From the NCBI GenBank assembly GCA_964655995.1, contig CAZZPK010000003.1:28849-92848 (forward strand): a DNA stretch of 64,000 nt, read 5' to 3'. This document shows, in pieces, positions 1-8,241 of the stretch (its first letter is position 1; each line of letters begins with the position of its first letter). The position numbers and the translations under genes were made by a program. The stretch comes from JACPIA01 sp964655995. Lineage in GTDB: Bacteria > Patescibacteriota > Minisyncoccia > Phycocordibacterales > XYD1-FULL-46-19. Below the pieces are notes generated by a model. That model saw only the letters and a list, made by a program, of their open reading frames with translations, ran no database searches and had not been told where the DNA came from.

Positions 1-198
1 TAAAAATTTTTCTCTTCCTAAGGCATCACCTTTATTTAAATACATTTCAGCATAAATGAGTTTTAGCTCGTTTTTAGTACTAGTGTAAGGGCTATGTTTT
101 CTCTTGTGGTCTTTTAATCTTTGCTTTAAATCATGAGTAAAGCCAATATACCAGGTTTTATCAACTTGATCTTCAAGTATATACACAACAAAAGACAT
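1..198 (-). CDS. GIY-YIG domain endonuclease-like protein (partial, C-terminus off the left edge)
   Basis: The minus strand read from the ATG at 198 gives 66 codons running off the window. It opens MSFVVYILEDQVDKTWYIGF, which carries the GIY-YIG hallmark as VYIL...WYIGF, followed by a short basic helix (DLKQRLKDHKR) and a conserved YT/EL-x-YAE stretch, as in single-domain UvrC-like GIY-YIG proteins. Such proteins are metal-dependent DNA nucleases; the single-domain type is common in CPR genomes and of unknown cellular role. The catalytic Glu would normally lie further C-terminal and is outside the window. An inverted repeat touches its start codon. Low GC compared with the neighbouring tRNA and parB fits an acquired gene. 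Confidence 0.75.
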   Translation of the reverse strand, partial: MSFVVYILEDQVDKTWYIGFTHDLKQRLKDHKRKHSPYTSTKNELKLIYAEMYLNKGDALGREKFL

Positions 199-239
199 GC
201 TCGTAAAATAAAATGGACTGACCCCATTTTATCACGAGC
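199..239. repeat. Inverted repeat abutting the GIY-YIG start codon
   Basis: Arms GCTCGT...AAATGG (199-216) and CCATTTTAT-ACGAGC (224-239) pair with one or two small bulges around a short loop, forming a hairpin that begins directly upstream of the GIY-YIG ATG. It could be a terminator-like or operator hairpin, or the terminal palindrome of a mobile unit; there is no T-tract in either direction to favour termination. Confidence 0.5.
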
Positions 240-300
240 CACCTAAAACACTTGGTTACCTGTGGTCGCGCCAAACTTAATCTAGTTTTTGTGGCTGCGC

Positions 301-338
301 CACGTGACACGTAGCGTCCTCGCTTTACGTGTTTTACG
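301..338. repeat. Nested ACGTG hairpin 3' of tRNA-Leu
   Basis: CACGT-GA-CACGTAGCG, a TCCT loop, then CGCTTTACGTG-TTTT-ACGTG form a nested inverted repeat directly beyond the CCA end of the tRNA. A second small palindrome (GTGGC-TGC-GCCAC) precedes it at 290-302. On the minus strand this would be the tRNA 3' trailer, so a processing or termination role is possible; no U-tract is present. Nothing else is visible between 240 and 300. Confidence 0.4.
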
Positions 339-425
339 TGGTGCCGCGGGAGAGACTCGAACTCTCACAATCTTGCGATTAATAGATTTTGAGTCTATCG
401 CGTCTACCAATTCCGCCACCGCGGC
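339..425 (-). tRNA. tRNA-Leu (anticodon CAA)
   Basis: On the minus strand a class II tRNA folds: acceptor GCCGCGG (425-419) pairs with CCGCGGC (349-343), discriminator A, and an encoded CCA (341-339). The anticodon stem ATAGA/TCTAT encloses loop CTCAAAA, giving anticodon CAA for leucine. The long variable arm is present and the T-arm has GTTCGAGTC. A -10-like TAAGAT lies at 442-437 on the minus strand, 11 nt before the 5' end. Confidence 0.95.
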
Positions 426-436
426 AATACTCTGCC

Positions 437-476
437 ATCTTAGCAATTTTTAGCCCAAAATCAAACATGTTACAAT
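437..476. promoter_or_regulatory. Divergent promoter region for tRNA-Leu and parB
   Basis: Minus strand: TTGATT ... TAAGAT (442-437) upstream of tRNA-Leu, spacer about 16. Plus strand: TACAAT at 471-476, seven bases before ATG 484 of parB, consistent with a leaderless parB transcript. Confidence 0.45.
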
Positions 477-483
477 AATGCCA

Positions 484-1434
484 ATGGAGCCCATTTCCCG
501 CGGCGACTCGATCTTTTGGATCGAGGTCGACAAAATCAAAGCCAACCCCTTCCAGCCTCGGCATGAGTTTAACGAGGATCGTTTGCGCGATTTGGCCGAC
601 TCGATCCGCCAATACGGCGTACTCCAGCCTTTGGTAGTGACGCGCAAGGAGATTGAGCGCGAGGACGGCGGCCTCTCGGTGGAGTACGAGCTCATTGCCG
701 GCGAGCGGCGTCTCCGCGCCTCTAAAATTGCCGGCATTAGCCAAGTGCCCGCTATTATCAAAAGCGGCGAGCAGACCGATAAGATGAAGTTGGAGCTCGC
801 GATTATCGAGAACCTCCAGCGCGAGGATCTTAATCCGCTCGATCGGGCGCAAGCGTTCCATCAACTGGTCAACGAGTTTGGCCTCAAACACACCGAGGTG
901 GCCAAGCGCGTGGGCCGCAGCCGCGAGTACGTCTCCAACACCTTGCGCCTGCTTGCTTTGCCGCAGGTGGCGCTCGACGCTTTAATGTCCGGCCAAATTA
1001 CCGAGGGCCATACTCGGCCGATTTTAATGTTGGTGGATCGGCCGGAGGAGCAGTTGGCCTTATTCCACGAGATCGTGACCAAGCGCTTAAATGTCCGCGA
1101 GTCCGAGCAAATTGCCCGTCGCATCGCCTACGACAAAGTGCGCAAAAAAGACACTTTTATCCCGCCGGAGATCATTGAGTTGGAGGAGAAATTGACGGAA
1201 AAATTCGGTACCCGGGTCAAGGTCGACCGCAAAGACAAGGGCGGGCGAGTGACCATCGACTTTTTTTCCGACGCTGATTTGCGGCACATTTTAGACTTGA
1301 TGGCTCAAAGCGCCGAGGCCGCTCCGACTGCCGAGGCCGCCGAGGGTGATCAACAGGAGTCCGACCAGCCGCCGGCGGCGGAGCCCGCGGCGGGCGACGA
1401 CGAGCTTTACTCCGTCAGGCATTTTTCCCTTTAA
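484..1434 (+). CDS. parB: ParB/Spo0J-family chromosome partitioning protein
   Basis: ParB proteins bind parS sites, load onto DNA as CTP-dependent clamps and help segregate the chromosome. The 316-residue product shows the N-terminal ParB/sulfiredoxin-like fold (KIKANPFQPR, then YGVLQPLVV, and the nucleotide-binding-type motif GERRLRAS around residues 75-82), the HTH region (ENLQREDLNPLDRAQAF...VGRSREYVSNTLRLL) and a C-terminal part ending in an Ala/Glu-rich linker. I chose ATG 484 over ATG 478 because a TACAAT -10 box at 471-476 places transcription start near 484 and there is no Shine-Dalgarno. No parA is adjacent. The gene converges on rel, overlapping its end by 4 nt. Confidence 0.9.
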   Translation: MEPISRGDSIFWIEVDKIKANPFQPRHEFNEDRLRDLADSIRQYGVLQPLVVTRKEIEREDGGLSVEYELIAGERRLRASKIAGISQVPAIIKSGEQTDKMKLELAIIENLQREDLNPLDRAQAFHQLVNEFGLKHTEVAKRVGRSREYVSNTLRLLALPQVALDALMSGQITEGHTRPILMLVDRPEEQLALFHEIVTKRLNVRESEQIARRIAYDKVRKKDTFIPPEIIELEEKLTEKFGTRVKVDRKDKGGRVTIDFFSDADLRHILDLMAQSAEAAPTAEAAEGDQQESDQPPAAEPAAGDDELYSVRHFSL

Positions 1435-2876
1435 TTTAATTTTTGGAGATAAGATTTGATATGTTTGCGGGCAAGGCCGGTTTTGACGTGCTCGAGCCAC
1501 TTTACCGACGGCCGATTAGACTTTTTAGTCTCAATTAAGATCACGTCATCGTTTTTAAGTACTGTGGTGAGAGCCACAAATTTGCCGTTAACGGTAGCGC
1601 CGCTGGCGTGATCGCCGATCTCGGAGTGGATCGCATAGGCAAAATCAAGCGCCGTGGCGCCGACCGGCAGCTCAATCACGTCGCCCTTGGGGGTAAAGAC
1701 AAAAATCCGATCCTCAAAAAAGTCGGTTTTAAGCGCGGTCAAATAATCCTCCGAGTGTTGGGCCTCTTTTTGCCATTCCAGCAATTTGTTAAGCCAGGCG
1801 AGCTTGGGGTCGTTTAGGCGCGGCTTTTTGGCTTTGCCGTTTTCGTCATAAATTAAGTGGGAGGCCAGGCCATACTCGGCCTCCTCATGCATATCCTCGG
1901 TCCTGATCTGGATCTCGGCCATACTGCCGTCGCCGGCAAAGATGGTGGTATGGATGCTTTGATAACCGTTGGGTTTGGGATTGGCAATATAGTCTTTGAG
2001 GCGGCCGGAGACCGGTTTCCATAAAGTGTGGATGAGGCCTAATACTTGGTAGCAGTCGGCCACCGTCGGCACAATCACTCGCAGGGCCGAGATGTCGTAA
2101 ATCTGATCGATATTCATTTGGTGGCGCTTTAATTTTTCGTACAGACTATAAAGATACTTGATCCGATATTCGATCTTGATGTCCTTGATCCCTTGGGCTA
2201 CGGCCTCGCGCGAGAGAGTGCGATACAATTTCTCTAGCCGCTTAATGCTCTCGCGGCCTTTGGTTTTGCGGAGAGCGGTGACCGCGGCGTACTCTTTAGG
2301 GTAAGCGTAGGGGAAGGCGCCGTCCTCCAAAGCGCCTTTGATCTTCCACATCCCGAGGCGATTGGCGAGCGGGGCGTATATCTCAAGCGTTTCCAGCGCG
2401 ATCCGCTTTTGCTTGTCTTTGGGGACATGTTGGAGAGTGCGGATATTGTGCAGGCGATCAGCCAAGCGGATCATGATTACCCGCAGATCTTTGGCCATGG
2501 CGACAAATAATTTACGCAAGCTCTCAACGTGGCGTTCGACGCCCTGGTATTTTAATTGGCCGAGTTTGGTTACCCCGTCCACCAAAAAGGCGACAGTCTC
2601 GCCAAATTCTCTAACCAAATCGTCGCGCGTTACCGTCGTGTCCTCTAAAACATCATGGAGCAGTCCGGCGGCGATAGTCTCATTGTCGGTCCGGAGGCCG
2701 GCTAAGATTTTGGCCACTTCGAGCGGGTGGGCGATATACTCCTCGCCGGAGAGGCGTTTTTGCCCGTCATGAGCCTTGAGAGCAAAGTGGTAGGCGCGCT
2801 CGATTAGTCCACTGTCGGTATTTAGAGGCAATAAGTCGATTAACTCTTTAATTTGTGGGGATGGTGATTGGGGCAT
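1431..2876 (-). CDS. rel: Bifunctional (p)ppGpp synthetase/hydrolase, short form
   Basis: Makes and degrades the alarmone (p)ppGpp in the stringent response. Domains in order: HD hydrolase (AHDGQKR, IAHPLEVA, LLHDVLEDT with the HD pair, about residues 30-150), synthetase (RIKYLYSLYEKLKR, DISALRVIV, NPKPNGYQSIHT, EIQIRT, about 230-345), then TGS (IFVFTPKGDVIELP, about 385-450). The product is 481 residues and stops soon after TGS, so the helical, zinc-finger and ACT parts of about 730-residue Rel proteins are missing; those normally dock on the ribosome. It begins 37 nt inside the 3' end of topA, implying coupled translation. The lack of a full C-terminal region suggests altered ribosome sensing; this is inference. 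Confidence 0.93.
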   Translation of the reverse strand: MPQSPSPQIKELIDLLPLNTDSGLIERAYHFALKAHDGQKRLSGEEYIAHPLEVAKILAGLRTDNETIAAGLLHDVLEDTTVTRDDLVREFGETVAFLVDGVTKLGQLKYQGVERHVESLRKLFVAMAKDLRVIMIRLADRLHNIRTLQHVPKDKQKRIALETLEIYAPLANRLGMWKIKGALEDGAFPYAYPKEYAAVTALRKTKGRESIKRLEKLYRTLSREAVAQGIKDIKIEYRIKYLYSLYEKLKRHQMNIDQIYDISALRVIVPTVADCYQVLGLIHTLWKPVSGRLKDYIANPKPNGYQSIHTTIFAGDGSMAEIQIRTEDMHEEAEYGLASHLIYDENGKAKKPRLNDPKLAWLNKLLEWQKEAQHSEDYLTALKTDFFEDRIFVFTPKGDVIELPVGATALDFAYAIHSEIGDHASGATVNGKFVALTTVLKNDDVILIETKKSNRPSVKWLEHVKTGLARKHIKSYLQKLN

Positions 2877-5065
2877 GTTTTGTCGCTGCAGCGCTCGGGG
2901 ATGGTCTTGGTGCCCGTCATCATTAAGTGAGGGCAGGGACCCTGCTCGCGGGGGTAACCACAGATTTTGCCCGTCGGTTTGCTTTTAATAATATGTTTGC
3001 ATTTGGGGTAATTAGAGCAACCGTAAAAGAGGCCAAAGCGGCCGCGCTTCTCTACCATGGTACCTGATTTGCAAATCGGGCAGGTCACGCCGGTGTCACC
3101 CTGCTTCTCCGCATTCTCATCTTTTTTAATAAATTTGCATTTAGGGTAGCGACTGCAAGCCACAAACATACCGTAACGCCCCTCGCGCGAGACCAATTTG
3201 CCTTGGCCACACTCCGGGCACATCTCGCCCGTCTCTTTGGGGCCCTCTAGCACATTACCTTCCAGGGTCCGGGCGCCGGTGCAGTCGGGGAAGCGGGCGC
3301 AACTGTAAAACTTGCCGGTGCGGCCCAATTTAATAATCATTTTGCCGCCACATTCAGGACACTTCATCTCCGCCGGAGCGGGGCCCAAGTCGGTAATTTT
3401 AGGAATGTCTTTTTTCTCCTTTACCGCTTTGGTAAACGGTGTGTAAAAATCTTTTAAGGTTTTGGCGTACTCGCGTTTGCCGGCGGCAATCTCGTCGAGC
3501 TCATTTTCCATCTCGGCGGTAAAGGAGTCGCTGATGTAATTGCCAAAATGATTCTCCAAAAAAGTGCTGACCACCTCGCCGGTCTCGGTGGGCTTGAGTG
3601 CGCGGCCGTCCTTCTCCACATAGCCGCGGTCAATAATGGTTTTGATGATGCTTGCATAAGTGCTGGGACGGCCGATGCCCCGCTTCTCAAGCTCTTTAAC
3701 CAAACCGGCCTCGGTATAGCGCGGTGGCGGCAGAGTCTCTTTGCCCTCGGACTCTAGTTTAAGGAGCTTGGCCTCGTCGCCGACATTTACTTTGGGGAGC
3801 TCCACCTCCTCGCCGCGGGCTGCCGGGTCGGCCAGGAGCCAGCCCGGGGCGATCACGCGCGAGCCATTGGTGGCATAAAGCGGCACTCGAACATCGCTGG
3901 CCTTTAAAGTGATTTTAGTCCGCTTGATTATCGCCGCCGGCATTTGGCTCGAGATGGCGCGCTGCCAAATGAGCTCGTAGAGCTTTTTTTCTTGAGCGCT
4001 AGCGCCGGCACTTTTAACTAGAGCGTGAGTGGGGCGGATGGCCTCGTGGGCCTCCTGAGCATTTTTACTTTTTGTTTGATAAGCGTGTCGCTCAAATAAA
4101 TTAGCGCCAAATTGTTTGGCGATGGCCTGCTCGATCTCGGCAATGGCCACCGTACTTAAATTAGTACTGTCGGTGCGCATATAGGTAATGTGTCCGGCCT
4201 CGTAAAGTTTTTGAGCCAGGCGCATGGTGACGCTTGGCGAGTAGCCCAAGCGCGAGGAGGCCGTCTGTTGGAGGGTGGAGGTGGTAAACGGCGCGCGTGG
4301 CTGGCGCTTGGCCTCGCTCTCCTCCACATCATTAATTTGCCAAGTTGATTTTTGGCCACAAGCAACGATGTCGAGTGCCTCAGCCTCGGTCTTGGGCTCG
4401 ACAGTGCAAGTGGCGGGCATCTCGGTACCGTCTTTCAGTTTAAAGAGTCCGGTAAGGACCCAAAAGGCCTCGGGGATAAAGGCTTTAATTTCGCGCTCGC
4501 GCTCGACTAAAATGCGGAGCGCCGGCGATTGGACGCGCCCGGCCGAGAGGCCGTAGCGCACCTTTTGCCAAATGAGGCCCGACAAGTCGTAGCCGAACAA
4601 ACGATCTAAAACTCGACGAGCTTCTTGAGCTCGGCGGAGGTCGTCGTCAATGTCCCGCGGATTTTTAATCGCCTCCTGCACGGCCTCTTTAGTAATCTCA
4701 TGGAAGACAACCCTCTTAAGTTTGTTATTTGTTATTTCGGATTTTTTATTTCCGAGATTTAAAATCTCGGCGACGTGCCAAGCAATAGCCTCGCCCTCGC
4801 GATCCGGGTCGGTGGCCAGTAAGATCTCGCTAGACTTTTTAGCCAAGCTTTTTAAATCACTAACCACTTTCTCCTTCCCCTTGCTGATCTCGTAGTGGGG
4901 GATAAAGCCGCCTTTAATATCAATGGCGTTTTTATTTGATTTAGGCAGATCGCGAATGTGGCCCACCGACGCGCGGACGGTGTACTCATTATTTAAATAT
5001 TTCGCAATCGTCTTGGCCTTCGCCGGTGACTCGACAATTAACAATTTTATTCCATTAGCGCTCAT
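2840..5065 (-). CDS. topA: DNA topoisomerase I (type IA)
   Basis: Relaxes negative supercoils by single-strand cleavage. The 741-residue protein starts with the Toprim domain (LLIVESPAKAKTI, and the acidic DPDREGEAIAW motif near residue 85), followed by the type IA core with the catalytic tyrosine in HITYMRTDST (about residue 300). The C-terminus carries three zinc-ribbon modules (CPECGGK...CARFPDC; CPECGQG...CSRYPKC; CPICKSG...CSNYPKC) and a fourth Cys-containing tail. Length and layout are normal for bacterial TopA. It is the first gene of a topA-rel pair on the minus strand. Confidence 0.97.
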   Translation of the reverse strand: MSANGIKLLIVESPAKAKTIAKYLNNEYTVRASVGHIRDLPKSNKNAIDIKGGFIPHYEISKGKEKVVSDLKSLAKKSSEILLATDPDREGEAIAWHVAEILNLGNKKSEITNNKLKRVVFHEITKEAVQEAIKNPRDIDDDLRRAQEARRVLDRLFGYDLSGLIWQKVRYGLSAGRVQSPALRILVEREREIKAFIPEAFWVLTGLFKLKDGTEMPATCTVEPKTEAEALDIVACGQKSTWQINDVEESEAKRQPRAPFTTSTLQQTASSRLGYSPSVTMRLAQKLYEAGHITYMRTDSTNLSTVAIAEIEQAIAKQFGANLFERHAYQTKSKNAQEAHEAIRPTHALVKSAGASAQEKKLYELIWQRAISSQMPAAIIKRTKITLKASDVRVPLYATNGSRVIAPGWLLADPAARGEEVELPKVNVGDEAKLLKLESEGKETLPPPRYTEAGLVKELEKRGIGRPSTYASIIKTIIDRGYVEKDGRALKPTETGEVVSTFLENHFGNYISDSFTAEMENELDEIAAGKREYAKTLKDFYTPFTKAVKEKKDIPKITDLGPAPAEMKCPECGGKMIIKLGRTGKFYSCARFPDCTGARTLEGNVLEGPKETGEMCPECGQGKLVSREGRYGMFVACSRYPKCKFIKKDENAEKQGDTGVTCPICKSGTMVEKRGRFGLFYGCSNYPKCKHIIKSKPTGKICGYPREQGPCPHLMMTGTKTIPERCSDKTCPNHHPHKLKS

Positions 5066-5191
5066 GTGTTATGTAAGTATTACCTAAAACCTAGTATGTT
5101 AGCAAATTAGTTACGCTTCTAACTTTCTATATTATTGTATTTTATTAAATTGCTCCATTTTGCTGCCATGGCATTATTTTGGTGCAATTAG

Positions 5192-5220
5192 TTGACGAAA
5201 AATGATATTAGGTGTATAAT
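5192..5220 (+). promoter_or_regulatory. Strong sigma70-type promoter for the 5309 gene
   Basis: TTGACG (5192-5197), 17-base spacer, TATAAT (5215-5220). It predicts a leader of about 80 nt ending in AAAAAGGAG before ATG 5309. Between topA and this promoter (5066-5191) I see only AT-rich sequence with a small AGTTA/TAACT hairpin. Confidence 0.8.
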
Positions 5221-5308
5221 AGATAATGGATGGTGAATTGGTCCAAGTATATACTTGTCCCTATATCATTAAGATAAATGGCAAAATTCCAAAAAGGAGA
5301 AAAACGCC

Positions 5309-5962
5309 ATGTTTGACAGACAGACCAAGAAGTTTGCGTCCGCAGTAGTTGATGCTCTGCCGGAGGTGGATGAGGATGTAATGCAGGGTTGGATCGGTAA
5401 CCCAAAGGCTTTGCAAGAAGTCTTAAAAAAGGCTCTTTGTCCGCCAAACCCAACTCCCTCGATCCTCGAGTTCATCTCGACGATCGTCATTCCCGCAACC
5501 ACCGGCAAGTTCGTCGCTCGCGAGAAGTTCGTTCGTGACACTGGTCGCAAAGCCAAGGTCAAGATCAGCTATCTCGGCGACAACTTCACCGAATGGTTCC
5601 TCTCGGACTCCGGCAAAACCGAAGACCCGATCAGCGAACAAACCCTGCGCTACTCAAAACTGCGCAAGGCATCGGTGGACGGTCCAATCATCGCCGAACT
5701 CGGCGGTGCGGAGAAGTCGGAAACGACGCTCTCCGAGATGTTTGCCCTCATGGAAAAGCAGGGCAAGGGCGAAGATGGTGTTCTCCTGAACAACGGCTAC
5801 GCCAACATCTTCTACATCAAGGACCAAAATGGTGTGTTGCGTACCGTCGTCGTCATCTGGATTGATGTCGGCTGGGATGTCGATGCGGACTCCGTCGGGG
5901 ACCCGGGCAGTTGGCGTGATGGCCGTCAGGTGTTTTCCCGCAATTCTGTTCTCGAATCCTAG
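5309..5962 (+). CDS. Conserved-looking hypothetical protein, 217 residues
   Basis: I do not recognise a named family. The protein is soluble with no signal peptide or membrane segment. It has an N-terminal helical part (FDRQTKKFASAVVDALPEVDEDV), a middle section with FVAREKFVRDTGRKAKVKISY and a C-terminal strand-rich part (NIFYIKDQNGVLRTVVVIWIDVGWDVD). The gene is a self-contained unit with a near-consensus promoter, an AAGGAG ribosome site 11 nt before ATG and a strong terminator. Codon use differs from its neighbours: Phe is mostly TTC, Asn AAC and Ile ATC, whereas neighbours favour TTT/AAT/ATT. That suggests either high expression or recent acquisition. Confidence 0.75.
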   Translation: MFDRQTKKFASAVVDALPEVDEDVMQGWIGNPKALQEVLKKALCPPNPTPSILEFISTIVIPATTGKFVAREKFVRDTGRKAKVKISYLGDNFTEWFLSDSGKTEDPISEQTLRYSKLRKASVDGPIIAELGGAEKSETTLSEMFALMEKQGKGEDGVLLNNGYANIFYIKDQNGVLRTVVVIWIDVGWDVDADSVGDPGSWRDGRQVFSRNSVLES

Positions 5963-6011
5963 GAACCTTTGGCTCCGGCGCAAGCCTGATCCTTTGTCCC
6001 TTGAACACTTT

Positions 6012-6051
6012 GACCCTCGGTCTGCTTCGGCGGATTGGGGGTCATTTTTTT
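6012..6051 (+). terminator. Intrinsic terminator with TTCG tetraloop
   Basis: A 14-bp stem (GACCCTCGGTCTGC paired with GCGGATTGGGGGTC, including G-U pairs) closed by TTCG and followed by ATTTTTTT. It ends the 5309 unit just before the convergent dprA stop. Confidence 0.9.
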
Positions 6052-6053
6052 AT

Positions 6054-6917
6054 TTACACTAATCGTAATTCGCCTAAGCTTTCGATAATTAAGCCTTTGA
6101 TTTCCATCATCGCTAAAGTGGCGTTGGCGTCGCCGGTGGCCAGGCCCGAGCGGGCGATCACTTCGTCACGCGGCAGCGGCTCTATAGTCAATAATTCTAA
6201 AATAATCTTTTCTTTATCGGAAGCGTTATCAAATAAAGTGGGCTGGCTAACCACGCCCACTTGTATCAAATCAAAGACATCTAAAATATGTTCCGGTTTA
6301 GTTACCACCGTGGCGCCGCGGCGGATCAATTCGTTAGTGCCGGCAGTGCTCGGGCTAAAAATGGATCCCGGTACGGCCAGCACCTCGCGGTTATACTCAA
6401 GCGCCAAGCGCGCCGTAATTAAAGTGCCCGACTTTTCGCCTGCCTCGATTACCAGTGTCGCTTTAGCCAAACCGGCCATTAAGCGATTGCGGCGAGGGAA
6501 GGTGTGCAAACCCGCCGGCATTTTGGGCTCAAACTCGGAGACGAGTGCACCGCCGCCGGCCACGATCTCATCCGCTAGACGGCGATTAGAGTGGGGGTGT
6601 AAAACCTGGCGATCGAGTCCCGAGCCGGGGAAGGCGATGGTGGGTAGCCGTGCTTTTAACGCCGCCTGGTGAGCAATGGTGTCTATACCTAACGCGAGTC
6701 CGGACACAATCGCTACCGGATAGCCGCGGAGGCCGGCAATCAACTTCTCGCACACCTCGCGGCCATACTGCGAGAATTTGCGCGAGCCCACCACTGTGAG
6801 TAAATGATACTCTGGTCCGGGCAAAGCGCCCTCAATAAATAGCTTGGCCGGCGGCTCGGGGATCTCGGCTAGGTACGGTGGGTAGTCGTCGGCTGCCAGC
6901 GTCCTAATCTCGGCCAT
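6054..6917 (-). CDS. dprA: DNA processing protein DprA (Smf)
   Basis: DprA binds incoming single-stranded DNA and loads RecA in natural transformation. The 287-residue product carries the Rossmann-like DprA core: TVVGSRKFSQYG, AIVSGLALGIDTIAH, FPGSGLD, HPHSNRRLADEI, FPRRNRLMAGL, VIEAGEKSGTLITA and VPGSIFSPSTAGTNELI. A winged-helix-like C-terminus follows (PLPRDEVIARSGL). I start it at ATG 6917 (MAEIRTL); the frame stays open upstream, but that would run through the serS start. It is divergent from serS with only 40 nt between. Confidence 0.92.
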   Translation of the reverse strand: MAEIRTLAADDYPPYLAEIPEPPAKLFIEGALPGPEYHLLTVVGSRKFSQYGREVCEKLIAGLRGYPVAIVSGLALGIDTIAHQAALKARLPTIAFPGSGLDRQVLHPHSNRRLADEIVAGGGALVSEFEPKMPAGLHTFPRRNRLMAGLAKATLVIEAGEKSGTLITARLALEYNREVLAVPGSIFSPSTAGTNELIRRGATVVTKPEHILDVFDLIQVGVVSQPTLFDNASDKEKIILELLTIEPLPRDEVIARSGLATGDANATLAMMEIKGLIIESLGELRLV

Positions 6918-6957
6918 ATGTGGTGTATTGTAACAAATTTTGCTATTCTGGGAGACA

Positions 6958-8235
6958 ATGTTAGACATTAAATTTATTAAGGAGAATCGCGAGTTGGTGG
7001 AGGAGGCGATCAAAAACAAGCGCGCCGAGGCGGTAGACTTGGATCGCTTACTCGAGTTGGCCGAGGAGCGGCGCTCTTTGCAGCAGGAGCTCTCCGAGTT
7101 AAACCAAAAGCGCAATGCCGTGGCGGCCGAGCGCAATATTGAGGAGGGTAACAAGTTAAAAACAGCCGGCCAAAACCTCAAAGACAAAATCGATACAGTA
7201 GAAAAGGAGTTTATTTCCCTGATGATCAAACTGCCCAATATCCCATCTCCGGATACGCCGCTGGGCGAGGATGAGTCCGGCAACAAAGTTGTCCGCGAGT
7301 GGGGCGAAAAGCCCGTCTTTGATTTTGAGCCTAAGCCGCATTGGGAGTTAGGCAAAGCCCTTGATTTAATTGATTCTGAGAGAGCGGGAGATATCTCCGG
7401 TGCTCGTTTTGCTTACCTTAAAAAAGATCTCGTTTTATTGCAGTTTGCTTTAATTCAATGGGTGTTTTCAATTTTAACTAATGAGGAGACTTTAAAAAAC
7501 ATTATCGACGAGGCCGGTTTAACTGTTAGTCCAAAAGCGTTTGTGCCGATACTGCCGCCCGTAATGATGAAGTCGGCGGTGATGAACCGGATGGCCCGCC
7601 TGCATCCCATCGATGATCGTTATTTTTTTGAGAAAGATGATCTGGTTTTAATTGGCAGCGCCGAGCACACCATGGGGCCGCTCCATATGGATGAGACTTT
7701 GCCGGAGGAGGCTTTGCCGATACGCTATGTCGGCTACTCGACCGCCTTTCGCCGCGAGGCTGGCTCTTACGGCAAGGATACCAAAGGGATTTTGCGCCAG
7801 CACCAGTTTGATAAAATCGAGCTGGAGACTTTTTGCCTGCCCGAGCACTCGTATCAGGAGCAGGACTTGCTGGTGGCGATCCAAGAGTATTTGCTACGCA
7901 AATTAAAATTGCCTTATCAGGTGGTGCTGGTATGCACCGGCGATATGGGCAAACCTGATCATCGCCAAATCGATATTGAGACTTGGATGCCTGGGCAAAA
8001 AACTTACCGCGAGACGCATAGCGCCGATCTGATGCAGGGCTATCAGGCGCGACGGCTTAACACTCGGGTTAAGCGGGTAAGCGGGCAAACCGAGCATGTC
8101 CATATGAATGATGCCACCGCTTTTGCTCTCGGTCGTACCCTGATCGCCATCATGGAGAACTATCAGCAGGCCGATGGTACGATTGCGGTGCCGGCGGTAC
8201 TGCAGTCTTATTTGGGGCGGTCAGTCATTTCCTAA
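6958..8235 (+). CDS. serS: Seryl-tRNA synthetase
   Basis: Charges tRNA-Ser. The 425-residue product has the N-terminal coiled-coil arm (residues about 30-100, LLELAEERRSLQQELSELN), then the class II catalytic core with motif 2 (STAFRREAGSYGKDTKG...QFDKIE) and motif 3 (GRTLIAIMENYQ near the C-terminus). The start MLDIKFIKENREL is typical, so ATG 6958 is used rather than ATG 6940. A TATTCT box at 6944-6949 lies 8 nt upstream. Confidence 0.96.
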   Translation: MLDIKFIKENRELVEEAIKNKRAEAVDLDRLLELAEERRSLQQELSELNQKRNAVAAERNIEEGNKLKTAGQNLKDKIDTVEKEFISLMIKLPNIPSPDTPLGEDESGNKVVREWGEKPVFDFEPKPHWELGKALDLIDSERAGDISGARFAYLKKDLVLLQFALIQWVFSILTNEETLKNIIDEAGLTVSPKAFVPILPPVMMKSAVMNRMARLHPIDDRYFFEKDDLVLIGSAEHTMGPLHMDETLPEEALPIRYVGYSTAFRREAGSYGKDTKGILRQHQFDKIELETFCLPEHSYQEQDLLVAIQEYLLRKLKLPYQVVLVCTGDMGKPDHRQIDIETWMPGQKTYRETHSADLMQGYQARRLNTRVKRVSGQTEHVHMNDATAFALGRTLIAIMENYQQADGTIAVPAVLQSYLGRSVIS

Positions 8236-8241
8236 TTTTAT

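Noticed and set aside
6918..7355. N-terminal extension of dprA upstream of 6917
   Set aside because: It lies antisense within serS and has Ser/Arg-rich shadow composition; DprA proteins begin near MAEIRTL.
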